A model generated the notes under the pieces. It was given only the letters and a program-made list of their open reading frames with translations. It was not told the origin of the DNA and did no database searches. Made by a program: the position numbers and the translations under genes. DNA of 64,000 nucleotides, from positions 1,240,001 through 1,304,000 of the forward strand of contig NHZP01000008.1 of assembly GCA_003313425.1 (NCBI GenBank). The letters run 5' to 3'. Below are positions 60,401 to 64,000 of this stretch, one piece after another. The first letter of the stretch is position 1, and each line of letters opens with the position of its first letter. The stretch is from Pseudopyrenochaeta lycopersici (lineage: Eukaryota; Ascomycota; Dothideomycetes; Pleosporales; Pseudopyrenochaetaceae).

Positions 60401-62498
60401 AGATGGCGGCGGACGGTGCAGATGGGGAGGTGGAAGCGACGGGCCCCCAGCTCACCGCCGCCGCCCGCTTTGCTTCTGCCGACGTCATCACGCCTTCCAG
60501 CCTCGGGGCTGGCAGCCGACTGCGCTTCCCCCTCCCTCCCGCCGTGTCTGAAGACGCTTCGCATGGTCGAGGCGGCGAAGCTGGCATGCAACAGACACAG
60601 CAGAAAGCAGAACAGGCCAGCCAGCAGCACAGTCGAACGTGCGTGGGCGGCCGCTCAGCAGGCCAGTCCCAGCGCGGGCGGTGCGCAAAGAGCAGGGTGG
60701 CTGACCTATGAAAATGGCGCTGATCCCGGCCCGTCCGCATTTTGCGAACGAATGATAAGGGCCCCATCGCCCCCCGAGGCCAATCCAGTTTCTTCATTCC
60801 TTCCAATCATCCTGCATCACCACGGCTATCAGAACTAGCCATTGCTCTTCCCAAATCACGAGCCTTGCACGACGACGCGCTCGTGGTCGCAGCCGTCCAA
60901 CGTTCACGGGTACTTCTGTGCACTGCCGGCGCGCATCCACACAGCGTGCTGCTCGCGCACAATTGGTATTGTCAGGTATTCGCACGCGCTGCTGAGACAA
61001 GACCTGCCTGCTGCCCGCCAACAAATCAACGCGAGTCGCGACCCTCAACACCACAAAATCTCGTGACCAAACTTCGCTGCGGCCCTACCCATCGGTAAGT
61101 CCACTTGCGCATTCCCCATTGTCGCCGCCTGGCTTCATGCAGCGCGATGCAAATGTTGCTTCGTCGTCGTCGTCGTCGTCATTGTCCATCTCTCCACCTT
61201 GGGGCGCACTGCTGGGTGCCCGCCATCTTGCGTGCGCCTCGAGCTCTGTATGCCCTTGCGGCCCTCACTACTTCACATGTCCACTTGCTTACAACGCCGC
61301 CATAGGAAAGAAGACACACGCCTCAATAAGGCAAAGGCCATCTTCTATCGTGCATACTACCAGCTTCGTGCATCTTGTCGCTGCCAAACCTGTCAGCTGC
61401 GCACTACAGTAATATATAGCCGCACCGTCGCTGGTCACCCTAGCTTGGAGAGCCGCCATCACCGCACGCTTCCACTGCACGGCCGATACGCCAACAGCGT
61501 CACTCCGACGGCGCAGCATTCCATTAAGCGCGGAATTGCGACGTGGATGTGTCGCCGCTGATTAAAGTCGGTAAGTGTGTTCTTGGGCATGCATGAACCT
61601 GCATTGCCAACGCATCACCTCCAATCGCCCGCCCGCCAGCACATGCCCACCCTCGACCTCCTCCAATTGCTCAACCATCCGCATCCGAAACTAGCTGACG
61701 GTTACTCTTAACAGTGTAGACAATTCTCTACTTCATTTTTAACTGGTGTACTCCTGTAACGGGCCCTTCCCCACACGGCGCGGGCCTTTAGACTGCGTCT
61801 TCATCCTCGCCAAACACCTCTATTCTTCTGTGCAAGTGCACCGCCCCCGGATCTGCTTCTGTGCCCAATCGCTACTGTTGCGCCTCAAGTCTTGCGCTGA
61901 GGCTACGACCGTGCACTTCTCTAGCGATTTCGCCTCATAAGCGTGGCCATTGACAACGCATCAAGCATCGGCCCTGCCGCGACGTGACCCAACCTGTCCT
62001 GCTTGTCTAGATACAGTGCTCCTCCCAATATTTCGCACTCGATCAACAAACAAGCTCACGGTCAAGGCGCCTTTTATCCGTCTGGCGCTCCAAGAGTCTA
62101 ACGTTCAGCACATCAACTCGCCCTGAGACCCATTTTCTCGTAAGCCCCCAGACGTTTTGAAACACACATCATTGGCCGCGTGCTAATCTCGGCTCAGCTC
62201 CAGGCTACAGCTCTTGACCAGTCGCTGCGGCTCTACTCTACTACAAGTCGCGTCCCTTGTCGGCCCAGTCGCGATCCTCACTATATTCCGTCCCAATCAC
62301 TACGCTCGTGCGCAAGACTTGCGACGGAGGCTCATTTCACTGCAACACCAAGGCTTCGACAAGCACTGATACAGCAACACGGGTCTGTGCTCGTCTGTGG
62401 CGCATCTGGGGTCATACTAGAGACAACGCTGCCTCAGATCGCGTACATCGAGCTTGTCTCTCTACCCCCCAGTATCTTGCACTCCAAACATACCTAAC
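57500..62498. other. Long non-coding region upstream of hapB
   Basis: Five kilobases without a supportable gene. From 57,500 to 59,700 the DNA is AT-rich. From 59,700 to 61,000 it is GC-rich and has long overlapping open frames on both strands (59727-60806 minus, 59893-60711 plus); both begin at weak positions or non-ATG codons and have low-complexity composition. From 61,000 to 62,498 it is pyrimidine-rich, as expected of a leader, with two perfect GTAAGT donors at 61095 and 61571, and a CGT trinucleotide tandem at about 61162-61180. Eleven or so CCAAT pentamers occur on the two strands. Confidence 0.5.
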
Positions 62499-63569
62499 AT
62501 GACCGACTACGCGCAATATCCCCACCACGGGCATGCCCCCGGGCATCTGCAGAACTATGGTGGAGCACCCAACCCGGCCGCGGGAAACCCATCAATAACT
62601 TCTCCGACACAACAGCAGATGCACTATCCGCAAACATCGCCAATACTTCCTTCGCAAGGCTACGGCCAAGGCGGCCCACCTAATCAACAGCATCACCAAC
62701 AAATGAACTATGCGCAGCAAGGCTACATTCCAGGTATGCACCAACAGTACATGTCCCCGACGCAGGCGGCAGCAATGGCGACTGCTGCAGCAGCAGGTCC
62801 ACAGGCAGGATACTATGACCAGAATGCGATTCCAGGTCAACTGGCGCAGGACCCAAGGGCGTCGCCCCGTATGGCTGGAGGGCAGATGAAGGGCGATGGA
62901 CGTGTTGCTCCACGGTCGCCGACTGCTGTTTCCAATGCCATGAGCAGTGCGCTCCCATCACAGGTGCAGATGACTCCAGGTCAAGCAATGCAGCAACGAC
63001 GCATGAGCACTCAAATCAGTAGCCCTGCGATGCAACAGCCGCAGCCTGTCATGACTCACGTTGGTCCTCGCCCATCGATTCCCCCCCAGATGGCTCAACA
63101 ACCTCAGCATCAACAGTCGCCGGAGCTTGTGGCGGGAGCGCAAGCAGAGGAGGCACCTCTTTATGTTAATGCCAAACAATTCCACCGAATCTTGAAGAGG
63201 CGTCTTGCGCGACAAAAGCTCGAAGACGCACTGCGCCTGACCTCCAAGGGACGAAAGCCATATCTGCACGAATCTAGGCATAACCACGCCATGCGTCGCC
63301 CGCGTGGCCCTGGGGGTCGCTTTTTGACCGCCGAGGAGGTGGCTGCCATGGACGCTCAAAAGGGTGGTGACGGGGAGGATGGCAACAAGGAAAATGCCTC
63401 CTTGCCAGTGAAGGTGGCCACTAGCTCTGGCCCGAAACGAAAGGCGTCCAGCACCCAACTGAAAGGAACGCCAAACAATAAGAAGGGCAAAGCCGGTGCT
63501 GCGCAGCGACAAAGCACAAGTGAAGAAGAGGAGGACGAAGAAGATGACGATGTCGAAGATGATGGTTGA
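62499..63569 (+). CDS. hapB: CCAAT-binding complex subunit HapB (HAP2/NF-YA)
   Basis: DNA-contacting subunit of the heterotrimeric CCAAT-binding complex, which activates or represses many genes in respiration, iron and secondary metabolism. Single coding exon, 356 aa. The ATG at 62499 gives [19 protein letters not shown]; upstream in-frame codons are non-ATG. The N-terminal 210 residues are Gln/Pro-rich. The conserved core begins at about 219: [20 protein letters not shown] is the subunit-association helix, and [20 protein letters not shown] with GGRFL is the DNA-binding segment. A basic region with [10 protein letters not shown] and an acidic tail ([16 protein letters not shown]) end the protein. 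The very long pyrimidine-rich upstream region suggests a long leader. Confidence 0.96.
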   Translation: MTDYAQYPHHGHAPGHLQNYGGAPNPAAGNPSITSPTQQQMHYPQTSPILPSQGYGQGGPPNQQHHQQMNYAQQGYIPGMHQQYMSPTQAAAMATAAAAGPQAGYYDQNAIPGQLAQDPRASPRMAGGQMKGDGRVAPRSPTAVSNAMSSALPSQVQMTPGQAMQQRRMSTQISSPAMQQPQPVMTHVGPRPSIPPQMAQQPQHQQSPELVAGAQAEEAPLYVNAKQFHRILKRRLARQKLEDALRLTSKGRKPYLHESRHNHAMRRPRGPGGRFLTAEEVAAMDAQKGGDGEDGNKENASLPVKVATSSGPKRKASSTQLKGTPNNKKGKAGAAQRQSTSEEEEDEEDDDVEDDG

Positions 63570-64000
63570 ACAACACACATTGTCTTCAATCCACTCTTCT
63601 TCCCTTGGATCATTCGACCTCTACACTTTTTAATCTTGATTTTTGACACTTTCAAGAGCTCCCTTTTGATTTCATGAATTACGAAGCGAGTGCTTTTGGG
63701 ATTCCGGTTGGCTTTTGCATGTTACCCTGTTGTCGAACTATTGGCACTTAACAACCAAATTGTCTTAGCGAAGGATTGGGATCAGGTTATATACATGGTT
63801 GGACGGTTCGGAGCAACGGCACCCACTCATGTAAGATGGGACATCAGTGTCAGTACGGGGCGGACGAATTTGTTGCTTCTTGTCACCCCTGTCTTCGGCT
63901 TTTGTTGTCTTTCCTTCGTCTCCTCTCAGTCGTTTCCCAATACCCACATTCGCTCCATGGCTTGGCAGGATGTCCAATCCCCACTGGCTGGGATAGCCAG
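63570..64000. other. hapB 3' region and right edge
   Basis: About 430 bp after the hapB stop codon, T-rich at first as expected of a 3' untranslated region. The last 150 bp have no supportable gene; one could begin beyond the window. Confidence 0.45.

Noticed and set aside
59893..60711. 272-codon plus frame upstream of hapB
   Set aside because: Starts at GTG, overlaps a longer antisense frame and is explained by GC-rich, stop-poor DNA.
62180..62502. Two frames ending at or overlapping the hapB start codon, resembling upstream open frames
   Set aside because: They begin with GTG and TTG. Without an ATG they are not credible regulatory upstream frames.

Overview
This window looks like nuclear DNA of a filamentous ascomycete (Pezizomycotina; the protein sequences feel Dothideomycete, possibly Pleosporales, but that is inference from remembered family sequences and not a search). 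The evidence is many short spliceosomal introns of about 48-63 bp with GTAAGT-like donors and CTAAC/CTGAC branch points, dense intron-containing housekeeping genes on both strands, and fungus-specific proteins (Vps10, Pmt4, HapB, Dep1, Nop12). I rebuilt 20 protein-coding genes and joined exons by hand so that reading phase is kept at every junction. No tRNA, rRNA, CRISPR array or intact transposon was recognised.

Layout. 0.4-5.7 kb: secreted RNase T2 (-), NAPE-PLD-like metallohydrolase (+), peroxisomal receptor PEX5 (-). 6.2-11.5 kb: mitochondrial-type two-RRM protein (-) and AMP deaminase (+), divergent. 12-18.3 kb: a Cys-rich small protein (-), an ELMO-family protein (+) and a fungus-specific unknown (+). 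18.3-21 kb is gene-free. 21-27.3 kb: CCT4 (-) and proteasome ATPase RPT1 (+) share a 314-bp divergent promoter, followed by SDH1 (-). 28.3-37.1 kb: RPL3 (-) and PP2A B-subunit CDC55 (+) are divergent, then a UAA-type nucleotide-sugar transporter (+) and PMT4 (+). 37.1-40.5 kb is gene-poor. 40.5-50.2 kb: subtilisin-like protease (-), VPS10 (-) and an unknown protein (-). 50.2-52.8 kb is gene-poor. 52.8-57.5 kb: DEP1 (-) and NOP12 (+), divergent. 57.5-62.5 kb is a long non-coding stretch ending in the probable spliced leader of hapB (HAP2/NF-YA), the last gene.

There is no evident gene cluster. Themes are proteostasis (CCT4, RPT1), secretory and vacuolar traffic with O-mannosylation (VPS10, PMT4, transporter), central metabolism (SDH1, AMP deaminase), ribosome production (RPL3, NOP12) and transcription (DEP1, HapB). 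I found no convincing undescribed multi-gene system. The most useful observations are a GC-AG intron in CCT4, several very small coding exons that automated annotation could miss, an in-intron decoy acceptor in VPS10, three unassigned fungal protein families (one with twelve C-terminal cysteines in CxxC-type pairs), and a CCAAT-rich, probably spliced leader upstream of the gene for a CCAAT-binding subunit.
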